A DNA stretch of 37,523 nt from Bauldia sp. (GCA_020849325.1 JADLGL010000033.1:1-37523); one strand, 5' to 3'; positions 16,123-25,295 are shown, numbered from the stretch's first letter. Translations and numbers: made by a program. Notes: generated by a model from the sequence alone, not told the origin.

Positions 16123-16803
16123 GTGTCGTCCCGGCCCGAGCAGTCCCCGCACCGCGTCGAATTCCTCAGCGACGGCGTGTTTGCGATCGCCCTCACGCTC
16201 CTGACGATCGACGTGGTCGCGGCCACGAAGATGACCGAGCCCGGCCAGTCGCTGTTCGATCACCTCATCCACGAATGGCCGGCGATCATCGCCTATCCGA
16301 TCGGCTTCACCACGCTCCTCGTCATCTGGGTCAACCACCACCGCATCTTCCAGTTCGTGGCCCGCGTCGACACCGGCCTCCTCTGGATCAACGGCCTCAT
16401 CCTTCTCCTCGTCGCCGGCACGCCGATCCCGACGGCGCTCCTCGCCGAGCACGTTCCCGGCCCGGAGGAGGCACTGCCCGTCGCGCTCTATCTCAGCACC
16501 TTCGTGCTGATCCCGGCGCTGTTCTTCATCATGTGGGTCTATGCCGAATGGCGCGGGCTGCTGTCCCCGGCGCACGACCCGCTCGGCTTCCGCGGCATGA
16601 AATGGATCTATCTCGGCGTCGCGATCTGGGACGGCGTGGCGCTGGTGCTGGGCTATTTCGGCAGCGTCCTCAGCCTCGTCCTCCTCTTCGCCTCGTTCGC
16701 CGCGATCGCCTCGCCGGGCAGCGCCTCACGCGTCGTCGAGCGGCTGCGGCTCCGCCGGAGCGGCACAGCCGCGCCGCGCCTCGACGAAAGCCGCGGCGGT
16801 TAG
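16123..16803 (+). CDS. TMEM175-family potassium channel
   Basis: A 226-residue membrane protein. Residues 11-30 read RVEFLSDGVFAIALTLLTID, the pore-helix signature (FSDGVFAIA) of TMEM175 (formerly DUF1211), followed by about five more hydrophobic segments, giving the six-helix repeat unit of bacterial TMEM175 channels. These assemble to conduct potassium with low selectivity. The start is GTG 16123 with CAGGAG (16111-16116) upstream; the frame is open further left, and a strong AAAGGAG at about 16048 with ATG 16062 points into another frame, so the start is not certain. The tail is Arg-rich and cytoplasmic. No neighbour suggests a pathway. Confidence 0.83.
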   Translation: MSSRPEQSPHRVEFLSDGVFAIALTLLTIDVVAATKMTEPGQSLFDHLIHEWPAIIAYPIGFTTLLVIWVNHHRIFQFVARVDTGLLWINGLILLLVAGTPIPTALLAEHVPGPEEALPVALYLSTFVLIPALFFIMWVYAEWRGLLSPAHDPLGFRGMKWIYLGVAIWDGVALVLGYFGSVLSLVLLFASFAAIASPGSASRVVERLRLRRSGTAAPRLDESRGG

Positions 16804-16824
16804 CGTCGGCATGGCTGGGGCCTC

Positions 16825-17412
16825 TTACCCCGGCAGCAGGGTGAGACCGGGCGTGGGGGTGGCGGCCGGGGCGGGCGTTGCCGCCGGTGCCGGCGCCGTG
16901 GGCGCGGTCGTCGTCAGGTATTCCGCCGACATGAAGCCGCGCGTTCCCGTGGCCGGGTTCACCACTTCGCGCCACCCTTCGGTCGTGCCGACGACGTCGA
17001 CCCGCGCCCCGCGCGGCAGGACTTCCAATACCGCCCCGCCGGCCTGCGGCGCGGCGCGGAGGTTGAGCGAGGTCGCGTTGACGTACATCGCCTCCGCCGG
17101 AGGCGCCGCGGGGGTCGGGGCCGGCGTGGGCACCGGCGCGGGCGTGGGGGTAGGCGGCGGCGTCACAACGGTCAGCGCCGGCTCCGGGGCGGCCGCCGGC
17201 GCGGGCTGCACCTCCGCCGCTGGCGGGGTGACCGCGGCAACGCCGGCCGCCGTCACCGCTGCCGTCGTCGTGGCATCGGTCGCCGGCGCGGCAACCTCCG
17301 GCGGACGATAGCCTTCGGTGGAAATAGGGACGGGCTGGCTGAGGACGTAGGCCAGGATCACGATGACCCCGAGACCGATCCACAGGATTGGGCCGCGATA
17401 ACGTCGCCTCAT
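16825..17412 (-). CDS. Membrane-anchored SH3b-domain protein
   Basis: A 195-residue protein with one N-terminal membrane segment (about 8-26, after a basic MRRRYRG), a long Pro/Ala/Thr-rich linker with PTPAP-type repeats (about 40-105), a bacterial SH3 domain (about 107-165: YVNATSLNLRAAPQAGGAVL, GWREVVNPATGTRGFMSAEYL) and a second Pro/Ala tail. The domain would sit in the periplasm, where such domains bind cell-wall or protein ligands. The gene stands alone; the downstream gap to the TMEM175 gene is 21 bases and the genes converge. The function is otherwise unknown. Confidence 0.78.
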   Translation of the reverse strand: MRRRYRGPILWIGLGVIVILAYVLSQPVPISTEGYRPPEVAAPATDATTTAAVTAAGVAAVTPPAAEVQPAPAAAPEPALTVVTPPPTPTPAPVPTPAPTPAAPPAEAMYVNATSLNLRAAPQAGGAVLEVLPRGARVDVVGTTEGWREVVNPATGTRGFMSAEYLTTTAPTAPAPAATPAPAATPTPGLTLLPG

Positions 17413-17539
17413 GCGCCCATGTCCCTCAATCCTGCGCGCCGGTCAACAATGCGCGCGCCTTCGCTGCGCGGCATGACCGATATTCCCATCCGCGGCGGTG
17501 ACGGCGGATGGGGGCGTTCGTCCCCCAGGCGAATGGTTC

Positions 17540-17656
17540 GGCGTAATCGGATCGTTCCCGGAACGACCGCTCGTTTCGCCTCGCCCCGACGGGGCGAGGG
17601 GAGCAGGCACGAGTGCAGAGGCCGGCGACGCCAGCACGGAAATCTTCCGGCTGCGT
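17540..17656. repeat. Interspersed palindromic repeat, single unit
   Basis: The core CCTCGCCCCGACGGGGCGAGG (17580-17600) is a near-perfect palindrome, preceded by GGATCGTTCCCGGAACGACC and followed by a tail (GAGTGCAGAG, GGCGACGCCA, ATCTTCCGG) shared with the 36.1-kb copy. It fills the gap between the SH3b gene and the 3' end of the ABC exporter operon. Confidence 0.7.
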
Positions 17657-17663
17657 CAATCCA

Positions 17664-19421
17664 TCAGCTCTGCCGCGCCCCCGCATGCAGCATCTCCACC
17701 GCGTGCTCCATCGAGCCGGCCCGCACCACCTCGCCGGCATTGACGAAGAAGATCTCGTCGGCGCTTTCGATGGTGTTGAGGCGGTGGGCGATGACGACGC
17801 GGGTGGTGTGCGCCGGCAGCTGGCGGAGGATCGCCTGGAGAAGCTGCTCCGTCACCGTGTCGATGTTGGCGGTCGCCTCGTCGAGGATGAGGAGGTCGGG
17901 GTTGCGCAGCGCCGCGCGGATGAAGGCGATCAGCTGCTTCTGGCCGAGGCTCATGCCCTCGCCGGTCGCGACCACTTTCGTGTCGAGCCCTTCGCCGAAG
18001 CGGTCGAGGAGCGCGGTGAGGCCGAGTTCGCGGAGCCGCGCCAGCAGCCGCTCGTCCGACCATTCGGCGGCGGCGCGGTTGCCGTAGAGGATGTTGTCGC
18101 GGACCGTGCCGGTGAACAGGTACGGCTCCTGCAGGATGAAGCCGATCCGCTCCGTCCGCTCCGCCGGGTCGTAGGCGCGGATGTCGCGGCCTTCGAGGAG
18201 GACCCTGCCCGAGGTCGGGTCGTAGAGCCGCGCCATCAGCGAGGCGGTCGTGGTCTTGCCGCCGCCGGTCGGGCCGATGAACGCGTAGGTCTTTCCGCGC
18301 TCGAGCTCGAAGCTGGCATGGCGGATGACGTCGGTTGCCATGCCGGGATAGCGGAACGTCACGTCCTCGAACGCGAGGAGCGCCCCGGAGGCGACGGGCG
18401 GCGAGGGGACGACCGGCAGGTCGGTCTCCATCGCCAGCACCTCGGAGACCCGGTCGAGGCCGGCGAGCGCGAGCTGGAGCGACGACCATATGGCCGCGAG
18501 CTGCCGGAGCGGCTGGTAGAAGGTGTTGGCGTACAGCATGAACGCGATGAGGACGCCGATCGACAGCGCGTCGTCCCGCACCAGCACGATGCCGTAGACG
18601 ATCACCGTCGCCGTCCCGAGCGCGGCCGCAAGACCGTAGAGCGGGATGAAGATGTTCGACGCCACGCCGGCGGTGATCGACGCCCGGTAGTTCGCCTGGT
18701 TCGCCGCCGCGAACTTCGCACGGAAATAGTCGAGCCGGTTGAAGGCGACGATCACCTTGAAGTTCTGGAGGCTCTCCTGGATCTCGCCGGAAAGGCCGCC
18801 GAGCGTCTGGAGGCTCCGGAAGCTCGTGCGCTTCACCCACGGTGCGATCAGCCGCGTCACGACCAGCACCAGCACCGCCGGCACGAGCGCCGCGAGGCCG
18901 AGCCGCACGTCGAGCGTGAGGAGGAAGATCGCCGCGCCTGCCATCATGAACGCGTTGGCGAGGAACTGCACCAGCGCCTGGGCGAAGAACTGGTTGAGCT
19001 TGTCGGTGTCGTTGTTGATGCGGGAGATGAGGTCGCCGGAGCGGTTCTGGTTGAAGAATGCGACCGGCAGCGACTGCAGCTTCTCGAACAGCGTATTGCG
19101 GAGCTTGAACAGGATGCGGCGGCCGACCGAGCCCATCGTCCGGCTCTGCACGTAGGAGGCGCCGAGGGTGACGAGGAAGAACCCGAGGAGGATCGCCGAC
19201 CAGCGCAGCACGCCCGGATAGTCGCCGGCGACGATGTAGGTGTCGACGACGTGGCTGATGACGAGCGGTGTCAGGAGCGACATCGCCGACGTCAGCGTGA
19301 TCGCGCCGAGCGCCACGGCGACGCGCCAGCCCTCGCTCGACATCAGCGGGATCAGCCGCCCGATCGCGCGCCGGACGGATTCGTTCCGGGCGGCGTCAGC
19401 CGTGTTGAGCCGATAGTCCAT
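17664..19421 (-). CDS. ABC exporter half-transporter, catalytic-site subunit
   Basis: A 585-residue type IV exporter subunit: six helices within about residues 30-310, then a nucleotide-binding domain. Walker A is GPTGGGKT (383-390), the Q-loop is near Q431, Walker B LLILDE has the catalytic Glu515, and the switch is His546 in AHRLNT. The signature motif deviates: MSLGQ (490-494) instead of LSGGQ. Its start overlaps the end of the upstream ABC gene by 26 bases, so the two are co-translated and almost certainly form a heterodimer in which this subunit gives the active Walker B and the weak signature. The substrate (drug, lipid or peptide) cannot be told. It ends next to an interspersed repeat. 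Confidence 0.92.
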   Translation of the reverse strand: MDYRLNTADAARNESVRRAIGRLIPLMSSEGWRVAVALGAITLTSAMSLLTPLVISHVVDTYIVAGDYPGVLRWSAILLGFFLVTLGASYVQSRTMGSVGRRILFKLRNTLFEKLQSLPVAFFNQNRSGDLISRINNDTDKLNQFFAQALVQFLANAFMMAGAAIFLLTLDVRLGLAALVPAVLVLVVTRLIAPWVKRTSFRSLQTLGGLSGEIQESLQNFKVIVAFNRLDYFRAKFAAANQANYRASITAGVASNIFIPLYGLAAALGTATVIVYGIVLVRDDALSIGVLIAFMLYANTFYQPLRQLAAIWSSLQLALAGLDRVSEVLAMETDLPVVPSPPVASGALLAFEDVTFRYPGMATDVIRHASFELERGKTYAFIGPTGGGKTTTASLMARLYDPTSGRVLLEGRDIRAYDPAERTERIGFILQEPYLFTGTVRDNILYGNRAAAEWSDERLLARLRELGLTALLDRFGEGLDTKVVATGEGMSLGQKQLIAFIRAALRNPDLLILDEATANIDTVTEQLLQAILRQLPAHTTRVVIAHRLNTIESADEIFFVNAGEVVRAGSMEHAVEMLHAGARQS

Positions 19422-21303
19422 AGTCGTCCGTGCTTTGCTGCGAGAGCTTGATCTGGGCGTATTCCGGCGAGACCGCCATGAGGTCGGAATGCGTGCCGCT
19501 GGCGAGCAGCCTGCCCTCCATCAGGAGGATGATCTTGTCGTAGGTCTCGACCGGCGCCACCTTCTGCGTCACCGAGACGAGCGTGATGCCGGGGTAGTTG
19601 CGGGCGACGTTGTCGAGGATCTTCTTCTCGGTCCGGACGTCGACGCGGGCGGTGAAATCGTCGAGGAGGAGGACGCGCGGCTCGAGCGCCAGCGCCCGCG
19701 CCAGCATGATGCGCTGCTTCTGCCCGCCCGACAGCGACGTGCCGCGCTCCGACACGATCGTGTCGAGGCCCTGCGGCAGTCCGGCGACGAAATCGCCGAG
19801 TTCGGCCGTCTCGATCGCCTTCCGCAGCGACGCGTCGTCGACCTTGCTCGAGAACGCGATGTTCTCGCGGAGCGTGAGGTTGAAGGTGATACTGTCCTGG
19901 AAGACGAGGCCGATCTGCCGGTGGAGGGCTTTCCGGTCGTACTCCGCGAGCGGCCGCCCGTCATAGCGGACGACGCCCGCCTCCGGTTCGATCAGCCCGC
20001 TGAGCGCATAGAGAAGCTGCGTCTTTCCCGCCGCCGTCGGCCCGATGATCGCCGTCCGCGTCCCCGCCCTGATCTCGAACGACACGTCGTCGAGCGCCGC
20101 GCGCTCGCCGTAGCGGACCGTGAGATGCTCCACGGCGATGTCGCCGCGGATATCGACGTCGAGCGTCCCGCCGGGCTTCGCCGCCGGTGCGTTCAGCACC
20201 ACGGCTATCCGGGCGTAGGAGGCGCGCGCCTGGTTGATGACGTTGGACATGAACCCGATGAGGATGATCGGGAAGATCAGGATCGCGAGATACGAGTTGA
20301 AGGCGGCGAAATTGCCGAGGCTCATCGCGCCGGAGATGACGAAATGGCCGCCGAGCGCCACGATCGCGAGCGTGGCGAGGTTCGTCGCGAAGATCACGAT
20401 CGGGATCATCAGCGCGAACAGCCGCAGCAGCTTCATGCCGATCTCGCGCGACGCCTCGTTCGCCGCGAAGAATTTCTGGTACTCGCCTGCCTGGCTGTTC
20501 ACGAGGCGGATCAGCGAGGAGCCGAGGATGCTCTCGGAGATGACCTTGTTGAGCCAGTCGATCGCGCCCATCGCCTGCATGAAGAGCGGCCGCACCCGCT
20601 TCGACAGGGTGCGGAAGGTGACGGCGATCGCCGGCACCACCAGGAGCACGACCAGCGCGAGCTTCCAGTCGATGAGAAGGAGGAGCACCGACGCGCCGAC
20701 GATCAGGAACAGCGACGAGATGATCGTCGCGAACGCCTGCGCGATGAAGCTCTTCACGCCATCGACGTCGGACGAGAGGTTCGTCAGCAGCTTCGCCGGC
20801 GTCTCGCGCTGGACATAGGCGAAATCCTGCTCGGCGATCTTTGCGATGAGCCGGAGGCGGAGGTCGCTCGCCGCCCGCTCGGCGGCATAGGTCTGAACGA
20901 GGCTCTGGAGATAGGTGAAGACGAACGCAACGAGCGCGATCGCGGCGAATTCGATCGCAAGGCCCGTGAGATTGAATGCCGGGTTCGCCGCGCCGTCGAT
21001 CCCGCGCGCAATCAGCCGCGGCGTGACGAGGTTGAGCGCATTGCTCGCTATCGTGAAGATCACCAGGAGTGCGATCCACCCCCGGTAGGGTTTCAGCAGC
21101 GACAGGAGGCTCGGCCCCTTCGGCGGCCTGAATCCGCCCGGCCCGCCCGGACCGCCGCCGGGGCGCCCGGCGAGGCCCTGCTGCCCGCTCGCGGGCCCGC
21201 CCGCGACCGGTGCCCGCGCCGCACCCGCGCCGTCGGGCACCGCAGCGCCGCCGCTCCCGCTCCGGCTCGCGCCTTCCCTGTCGAGTGTCGTCTCGCGCGC
21301 CAT
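19396..21303 (-). CDS. ABC exporter half-transporter, degenerate-site subunit
   Basis: A 635-residue exporter subunit with an unusual Gly/Pro/Ala-rich N-terminal extension (about 15-62), six helices (about 72-350) and an ATPase domain. Walker A is GPTAAGKT (421-428) and the signature LSGGQ (524-528) is canonical, but Walker B ends D548-D549 where Glu is expected and the switch His is Gln580. Such changes mark the non-hydrolysing site of heterodimeric exporters such as TM287/288. I start it at ATG 21303-21301, with AAGG upstream; a frame back to 21351 adds 16 residues with no better site. It is the first gene of the two-gene operon. Confidence 0.9.
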   Translation of the reverse strand: MARETTLDREGASRSGSGGAAVPDGAGAARAPVAGGPASGQQGLAGRPGGGPGGPGGFRPPKGPSLLSLLKPYRGWIALLVIFTIASNALNLVTPRLIARGIDGAANPAFNLTGLAIEFAAIALVAFVFTYLQSLVQTYAAERAASDLRLRLIAKIAEQDFAYVQRETPAKLLTNLSSDVDGVKSFIAQAFATIISSLFLIVGASVLLLLIDWKLALVVLLVVPAIAVTFRTLSKRVRPLFMQAMGAIDWLNKVISESILGSSLIRLVNSQAGEYQKFFAANEASREIGMKLLRLFALMIPIVIFATNLATLAIVALGGHFVISGAMSLGNFAAFNSYLAILIFPIILIGFMSNVINQARASYARIAVVLNAPAAKPGGTLDVDIRGDIAVEHLTVRYGERAALDDVSFEIRAGTRTAIIGPTAAGKTQLLYALSGLIEPEAGVVRYDGRPLAEYDRKALHRQIGLVFQDSITFNLTLRENIAFSSKVDDASLRKAIETAELGDFVAGLPQGLDTIVSERGTSLSGGQKQRIMLARALALEPRVLLLDDFTARVDVRTEKKILDNVARNYPGITLVSVTQKVAPVETYDKIILLMEGRLLASGTHSDLMAVSPEYAQIKLSQQSTDDYGLSAQHG

Positions 21304-21409
21304 CAGCTGCCTTGCCGGAACCCGGAAACAGAAAACACCCCGCCCGGCCACGCCGGCCGCACGTCCCGCTCACGGGCGCCTACATGGTATCCGACGCCGC
21401 ACTTTGCGC

Positions 21410-21540
21410 TACCCGAACGGGGAGGTTCGGCAAAAACAGAACCTCTGGCGCGGTTCGCCCCGCCACCCGCGAGGGGCCTGTTGCGTTCGGAAGATTCCGT
21501 TTTGCAGTCACGCGCCGCACCCCGTCCTCGGGCAGGTGAG
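21410..21540. repeat. Possible degenerate copy of the interspersed repeat
   Basis: GCGTTCGGAAGATT at 21483 resembles the end GCATTCGGAAGAT of the 14.5-kb element, and a weak CCCCGTCC/GGGCAGG palindrome follows about 40 bases on. It lies in the 268-base gap between the divergent ABC and acid phosphatase genes. Otherwise I see nothing in this gap. Confidence 0.3.
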
Positions 21541-21571
21541 GATCGCCGGCCTTCGTGCTAAGGGCGCTGCC

Positions 21572-22243
21572 ATGTCCCGCCATCCCGCCCGCGTTGCGGC
21601 CATCCTCGCCTTCGTCGTCTTTGCCCTGCCGGCGCTCGGCCAGCCGGCACCTGCCTATGTGCCGGGCGCGCCGCCGGCGCCGGGCACCGCGGCCGACATC
21701 GCCGACCACGCCGCCGTCGCCGGGACCTGGTCCGCCGCGCGCCTCGCGCTCGCCGACCGCGACCGCGTCCTCGACCCCTTCGCGGCCTTCTCCGGCGTCC
21801 TCGGTCCCGGTTTCACGCCGGCGTACCTGCCGGCCACCACGCAACTGCTGACGGACGTCCTCTACGCCGCGAGCGCCGCTGCGGTCGCGGCCAAATGGCC
21901 CTTCCACCGGCTCCGGCCGTTCGTCGCCGATCCGGCGCTCGCCCGCTGCCCCGGCAGCGATCTCCTCGAACCCAACCGCTCATGGCCGTCCGGCCACGCG
22001 GCGATCGGCTATGCCTGGGCACTCCTCCTCGCCGACCTCGTGCCGGCGCGCGCCGAAGCGATCCTCGACCGTGGCCGCGACTACGGCGTCAGCCGCGTCG
22101 TCTGCGGCTTCCATTGGCCGAGCGACATCGTCGAGGGCCAGGCGGTCGGGGCGGCGGTGGCCGGGCGCATCATCGGCGACGCCGGCACGGCTCCGCTCCT
22201 GGCGGCGGCGCGGGCCGAGCTGAGCCGGATCACCATCCGGTGA
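21572..22243 (+). CDS. Class A non-specific acid phosphatase (PAP2 family)
   Basis: A 223-residue exported phosphatase; signal peptide about 1-24, ending ALGQ. It has the complete class A bacterial acid phosphatase signature: K108-x6-R115-P116 (KWPFHRLRP), P139-S-G-H142 and S174-R175-x5-H181-x3-D185. The two His residues are the nucleophile and the general acid/base. It would free phosphate from organic phosphomonoesters in the periplasm. The ATG at 21572 follows AAGGG; longer open frame upstream is repeat-like and not coding. It lies immediately before a Pho-box-controlled operon and reads in the same direction, but the boxes are downstream of it, so they do not obviously control it. Confidence 0.9.
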   Translation: MSRHPARVAAILAFVVFALPALGQPAPAYVPGAPPAPGTAADIADHAAVAGTWSAARLALADRDRVLDPFAAFSGVLGPGFTPAYLPATTQLLTDVLYAASAAAVAAKWPFHRLRPFVADPALARCPGSDLLEPNRSWPSGHAAIGYAWALLLADLVPARAEAILDRGRDYGVSRVVCGFHWPSDIVEGQAVGAAVAGRIIGDAGTAPLLAAARAELSRITIR

Positions 22244-22289
22244 CGAGGCTAATCGGCGCGATCGTCGCAGCGATATCCCGTTGATACAA

Positions 22290-22319
22290 TTGGATACACT
22301 TATTCGGAGACGGTATAAA
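22290..22319 (+). promoter_or_regulatory. Candidate sigma-70-type promoter
   Basis: TTGGAT (22290-22295) and TATAAA (22314-22319) are 18 bases apart in an AT-rich gap that contrasts with the surrounding GC content. It would read towards the CotH gene, 225 bases downstream. It is separate from the Pho boxes at 22400-22428. Confidence 0.35.
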
Positions 22320-22399
22320 CTGAGGCGATCGCTAGTTCGGCCGCAGAAAACAGAGTCGATTCAGATTTCGGCGCTGCTAATACTTGTTGCATTACCAAC

Positions 22400-22428
22400 C
22401 CGTCATGATTCTGTAATCCCGCTGTCAT
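22400..22428 (+). promoter_or_regulatory. Triple Pho box (PhoB binding site) ahead of the CotH-DUF4956-VTC operon
   Basis: Three heptamers, CCGTCAT (22400), CTGTAAT (22411) and CTGTCAT (22422), are each separated by exactly 4 bases, giving 11-bp spacing. The last two make CTGTAATCCCGCTGTCAT, very close to the Pho-box consensus of two CTGTCAT-like heptamers 4 bases apart. The site lies 117 bases before the CotH start. A matching -10 about 10 bases downstream is not clear. It predicts induction by phosphate starvation through PhoB. Confidence 0.75.
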
Positions 22429-22544
22429 CCGGCCTGCCTTAGCCCGATCGGGTGACGGCCGCGCCGCCGCCTTCCGCCGACCGCTCCGAGTCGGGCGGCG
22501 GGCCCCGGTCCGGCGCCGGATACGCACCAGAAACGGGAAGACCC

Positions 22545-25295
22545 ATGACGATGATTCAGCGGCGCCGGACCATGAGCGCCTCCCTCGCCGCCGGCCGGAC
22601 GCTCGTCCGCCTCGGCACCTCGGTCGCTTCGATCGCGATCCTCGCCGGCGCCGCGAGTGCGCAAACGCCGGCCGGCGGCGGGACCGCGGTGCCGGCCGAC
22701 GGACCGCAGGTCAACCTCGTCTTCGGCGGCGCCGGCAACGAGCGCCGCGAGATCGTCGCCCAGTTCGACACCGATGGCGACGGCGTCCTCGACGCCACCG
22801 AGCGCGCTGCCGCGCGCGCCTTCATCGCGGCCAATCCGGCCGCGGGCGGCGGCCCCGGCGGGGCGTTCCGGGCGGGGCAGGGCGGCGCCCGCGGTCCCGG
22901 CGGGGCCGTCCTCGTCGGACCCGACGGCGTCCAGCGTACCATCCCCCTCGGCCCGGACGGCCAGCCGATGCTGCCGCCCGGCTTCGGCGGCGCGACCCTG
23001 TTCGACGGCAGTCCGGCCGCCGCGGCTGCGGCAATGCCGGCCGTCGATCCCGCGACGCTCGACGAAGCCACCGTGAACGCCGCGCTTCGCGCCGCCGTCG
23101 TGGCGCTCGCCGACGCGGAGTTCGGGGCGCTCCCGGCCGAGGCCCGGGCCGTGGTCGTCGAATGCGTCGTCACCGCGACCGCGGCGCTGCCGATCGCCGA
23201 CCGTCAGCTCCTCGTCGATGTCGGCTTCGATCCGAACGACGAGCTGATCGCCCGCTTCGAGGCGAACCTTCCCGGCGTCGAGGCGGCGGTCCGCGCCTGC
23301 CTCCCGCAGTTCGCCGGCGGCGGGCCCGGCGGTGGCCGTGGCGACGCCTTCGCGATCGGCGGCCCCGGCGGCGGCGAAGCCCGCGCCACCGAGACCGGCA
23401 CCACCGGCGTCGGGCTCGCGCCCGCCGATGTCGCGACCTACGCCGGCGTGCCGCTCTACGACACCTCCGTCATCCGGACGATCTTCCTCGAGTTCGGCTA
23501 CGCCGACTGGGAGGCGGAGCTCGAAGCCTTCTACAACACCGACGTCCAGGTGCCGGTGACGGCGACCGTCGACGGCGTGGCCTACGAGGACGTCGGCGTC
23601 CGCTTCCGCGGCAACACGTCCTTCATGATGACGCCGGCCGGCCTGAAGCGGCCGATCCGCCTGAAGTTCGATTTCGTCGAGGAGAACCAGAACCTCGAAG
23701 GCTACCGGACGCTCAATCTCCTCAACGGCGTCGGCGATCCCGGCTTCCTTCACCTCGCGCTCTATTCGTACATCGCCAACCAGTACATCGCAGCGCCCAA
23801 GGTGAACTATGTCCGCCTCGTGGTGGACGGCGAGAACTGGGGCGTCTACGCGAGCCAGCAGCACTTCAACCGCGATTTCGTCGAAGACTATTTCGGCTAT
23901 GGCGGCGACGGCGTTCGCTGGCAGGTGCCCGGCAGCCCCGGCGCGCGCGGCGGCATGGAGTATCTCGGCGACGACATCGAGCAGTACCGCGCGATCTACG
24001 AGATCGACAACCAGGACAATGACGAGAGCTGGAACGCCCTCATCGACATGTTCAGAGTGCTGAACGAGACGCCGGGCGAGAACCTCGTCGCCGAGCTGTC
24101 GCCGCTCCTCGACATCGACGGCGCGCTTCGTTTCCTCGCTCTCGAAGTCGTCCTCAACAACTCCGACGGCTTTTACGCCCGCGCCAGCGACTACTACATC
24201 TACCTCGACCCGGACGGGCAGTTCCACGTCGCGCCGCACGACATGAACGAGACGTTCTCCGAGCGGAACGTCGACCCGCTGACGGGGCTCGACGACACGT
24301 CGAAAGCGCTCCGCTCGCGGCTCTTGGCAGTTCCGGAGCTCCGCGCGCGCTACCTCGAATACGTCCTCGACATCGCCACGAAATGGCTCGACTGGGACAC
24401 GATCGGCCCGATCGCCACCGCCTGGCACGACCTCATCGATGCCGACATGGCGCAGGATACGCGAAAACTGTTCAGCTACGAGGCGTTCCAGGCGAGCGTT
24501 GCGGAACTCCGGGATCAGATCGAGGCTCGGCGCCAAGACATCCTCGCCACCGTGCCCGGCCTCATCGCCGCGATCGAGCTGACCGAGGCCGAGAAGGCCG
24601 ACAATGCCGCGGCGATCGCGACGCCCGCCCCCGGCGCGCGGATCGCCGCCGCCGGCGCTGCGTCCGCGGCCGCGGCGCCAGCCGCCCCGACGGCGGCCGC
24701 GGCCGGCACCGCCACCGCGACCTTCGCCGCCGGCGACGGTCCGGCGGGCTGGACGATCGCCGCGGGGGAGGGCGGTGCTGTCGTCACCGACCCTGCCGCG
24801 GGGACGTATTTCGCCTTCGCCGCCCTGACGGACGGTTTTGGCGACAACAAGCTCGACCAGTGCGTCGCGGTCGACCCCGCTTTGCCGCTCGAGATCGCCT
24901 ACACCGTCTACGCCGCCATCGCCGACCCGACCGGCCTCGCCCTCCGCGTCAACCCGACGTTCTTCGCGACGCCGGCCGACTGCCTTGCGGCGGTCGCCGC
25001 CGACGACAGCGATGCGGCGCAGGGCGGTGCGCGCGCCGACGAGGACCTCGATTTCGCCCTTGGCGCCGGCGACGGCGCTGCCCTCCTGACCCGCACTGCT
25101 GCGGACGACGCCGCGCTCGCCTACGCCGCCGGCGACATCCCGGCCGGCGCCACGACGATGCGTCTCAGCGTCCGCGCCCGCGACCGCTCGGAACAGGCGA
25201 CCGCGCCGACGCTCGGCATCGTGTCGGTCACCGCCACGCAGGGCGGCGCCCAGCTCGTCCAGAACCCCACCTTCACCGGAGCGCCGGCGCTCTAG
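22545..25295 (+). CDS. Exported CotH-kinase protein with EF-hand
   Basis: A 916-residue protein: signal peptide (about 1-39, ending GAASA), a full EF-hand loop at 75-86 (D75, D77, D79, V81, D83, E86), Gly-rich linkers, a Cys-containing helical domain (about 170-255), a CotH domain (about 300-640) with NTSFMMTPAGLKRPIRLKF, NNSDGFYARASDYYIY and APHDMNETF (D566, N568), and a C-terminal beta-rich, possibly carbohydrate-binding domain (about 720-916). CotH proteins are atypical protein kinases, first known from spore coats. It heads an operon with DUF4956 and VTC genes, a grouping seen in many bacteria, and follows a triple Pho box. Its target is unknown. Start ATG 22545 (or 22551) with GGGAAG upstream; a frame back to 22452 would begin before the signal peptide. 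An array of palindromic repeats starts at its stop codon. Confidence 0.88.
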   Translation: MTMIQRRRTMSASLAAGRTLVRLGTSVASIAILAGAASAQTPAGGGTAVPADGPQVNLVFGGAGNERREIVAQFDTDGDGVLDATERAAARAFIAANPAAGGGPGGAFRAGQGGARGPGGAVLVGPDGVQRTIPLGPDGQPMLPPGFGGATLFDGSPAAAAAAMPAVDPATLDEATVNAALRAAVVALADAEFGALPAEARAVVVECVVTATAALPIADRQLLVDVGFDPNDELIARFEANLPGVEAAVRACLPQFAGGGPGGGRGDAFAIGGPGGGEARATETGTTGVGLAPADVATYAGVPLYDTSVIRTIFLEFGYADWEAELEAFYNTDVQVPVTATVDGVAYEDVGVRFRGNTSFMMTPAGLKRPIRLKFDFVEENQNLEGYRTLNLLNGVGDPGFLHLALYSYIANQYIAAPKVNYVRLVVDGENWGVYASQQHFNRDFVEDYFGYGGDGVRWQVPGSPGARGGMEYLGDDIEQYRAIYEIDNQDNDESWNALIDMFRVLNETPGENLVAELSPLLDIDGALRFLALEVVLNNSDGFYARASDYYIYLDPDGQFHVAPHDMNETFSERNVDPLTGLDDTSKALRSRLLAVPELRARYLEYVLDIATKWLDWDTIGPIATAWHDLIDADMAQDTRKLFSYEAFQASVAELRDQIEARRQDILATVPGLIAAIELTEAEKADNAAAIATPAPGARIAAAGAASAAAAPAAPTAAAAGTATATFAAGDGPAGWTIAAGEGGAVVTDPAAGTYFAFAALTDGFGDNKLDQCVAVDPALPLEIAYTVYAAIADPTGLALRVNPTFFATPADCLAAVAADDSDAAQGGARADEDLDFALGAGDGAALLTRTAADDAALAYAAGDIPAGATTMRLSVRARDRSEQATAPTLGIVSVTATQGGAQLVQNPTFTGAPAL

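Noticed and set aside
17613-19451. 612-codon rightward frame opposite the ABC exporter gene
   Set aside because: It mirrors the ABC coding sequence, which has full ATPase motifs; the translation is charged low-complexity.
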